Shown here: one piece after another, positions 5,198 through 5,726 of the stretch
Position numbering within the stretch: position 1 is the stretch's first letter
Layout: every line of letters begins with the position of its first letter
From: an uncultured Eubacteriales bacterium
GTDB lineage: Bacteria; Bacillota_A; Clostridia; Christensenellales; Aristaeellaceae
Direction of reading: 5' to 3'
Length of the DNA stretch: 5,726 nucleotides
NCBI GenBank assembly: GCA_900313545.1
Contig: OMRS01000135.1
Coordinates: 1-5,726, forward strand
Position numbers and translations under genes: made by a program
The notes under the pieces: model-generated
Told to the model about the DNA's origin: nothing
Database searches by the model: none
What the model saw: only the letters and a program-made list of their open reading frames with translations

Positions 5198-5726
5198 ATG
5201 TATCGTCTGCTTGAAAAATGCCCCGAACTTCAGCCCTTTGAAGGGGATATCCTGCTGCGTATGGACCGTTACTGGGGAAAACGGGACCAGCTGCTCAGCG
5301 GCAAAAGCTCCCTGTCGGAATTTGCCAACGCCCACGCCTTCTACGGCTTCCACCAGCTGCCCGACGGCTGGGTGTACCGCGAATGGGCGCCCGGTGCCCA
5401 GCAGCTCTTCCTGACCGGTGACTTCAACGGCTGGCAATGGACAGAGACTCCCATGAATCCCATCGGGGACGGGAACTGGGAGCTCTTTCTTCCCGGAGAG
5501 ACCCTTCACAAGGGCAGCCGCGTCCTGACGATCGTCAAGGCCCACGACGCGCTCACCCAGCACATTCCCGTCTATGCCCGCAGGGTCACCCAGGACTGGG
5601 TGACCGGCAGCTGGTGCTGCGAAGTCTGGGACGATACCGAGCCCTATGCCTGGACGGACGAGGGCTTCCACTGCGATGAGGCGCCCCTCATCTATGAGGC
5701 CCATATCGGCATGGCCAGTGAGGACC
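5198..5726 (+). CDS. glgB: 1,4-alpha-glucan branching enzyme, N-terminal part (3' end missing)
   Basis: The first 176 codons are present and the frame is open at the window edge. After an N-terminal helix region (1-50: CPELQPFEGDI, FANAHAFYGFH) comes a CBM48-type beta-sandwich domain (about 56-148) with YREWAPGAQQLFLTGDFNGW (60-79). The catalytic GH13 barrel begins with APLIYEAHIGMASED (162-176), the first barrel strand motif. Branching enzymes cut alpha-1,4 glucan chains and reattach them through alpha-1,6 bonds, in the cytoplasm, during glycogen synthesis. The IYEAHIGM form, rather than the IYEVHLGSW typical of common bacterial GlgB (GH13_9), points to the eukaryote-like GH13_8 group, whose members are usually near 650-700 residues. 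The catalytic Asp/Glu/Asp lie beyond the window. The gene is divergent from the TSCPD gene; whether other glg genes follow cannot be seen. Confidence 0.93.
   Translation, partial: MYRLLEKCPELQPFEGDILLRMDRYWGKRDQLLSGKSSLSEFANAHAFYGFHQLPDGWVYREWAPGAQQLFLTGDFNGWQWTETPMNPIGDGNWELFLPGETLHKGSRVLTIVKAHDALTQHIPVYARRVTQDWVTGSWCCEVWDDTEPYAWTDEGFHCDEAPLIYEAHIGMASED

Noticed and set aside
1..5726. A new multi-gene system such as a defence island, biosynthetic cluster or mobile element
   Set aside because: All five genes belong to recognisable families and sit in at least four separate transcription units with two orientations. I found no transposase, integrase, terminal repeats or CRISPR-like spaced repeats.

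Overview
The window looks like an ordinary chromosomal segment of a GC-rich, Gram-positive-type anaerobe, most likely a gut or rumen member of the Clostridia. The reasons are strong GGAGG-type ribosome binding sites at every gene, a secreted FMN/FAD flavoprotein reductase, a BspA-type leucine-rich-repeat protein joined to a bacterial SH3 domain, and a small four-cysteine TSCPD protein of the kind common in Clostridia. This assignment is inferred from gene content; no marker gene is present.

Layout. (1) Positions 1-1908, minus strand: the N-terminal 636 residues of an exported reductase with a signal peptide, two FMN-binding domains in tandem and most of a fumarate/urocanate-reductase-type FAD domain. 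The 3' end lies outside the window. (2) 1909-2248: gene-free leader with a ribosome binding site, a plausible promoter next to a perfect inverted repeat, and a long hairpin behind the next gene. (3) 2249-4255, minus strand: a two-gene operon, a LacX/GalM-type aldose epimerase followed 15 nt later by a secreted LRR-SH3 protein that probably starts at TTG. A promoter lies at about 4308-4341. (4) 4473-4739, minus strand: a one-gene unit for the TSCPD protein with its own extended -10 promoter and a textbook intrinsic terminator. (5) 4802-5106: about 300 bp of GC-rich divergent intergenic DNA with palindromes but no gene I can support. (6) 5198-5726, plus strand: the start of a glycogen branching enzyme (GlgB), with a promoter at 5107-5135.

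How they fit together. The epimerase and GlgB both belong to carbohydrate metabolism (sugar anomer interconversion, glycogen storage). The two exported proteins act outside the membrane: the reductase probably takes electrons through covalently bound FMN to an unknown organic acceptor, and the LRR-SH3 protein probably binds the cell wall or a surface ligand. The window does not show a joint pathway, and I see no mobile element, CRISPR array, tRNA, rRNA or defence system. The most notable points are the reductase active site, where the His of fumarate reductases is replaced by Met, the pairing of a cytoplasmic epimerase with a secreted LRR protein in one operon, and the repeated half-sites at the reductase promoter.
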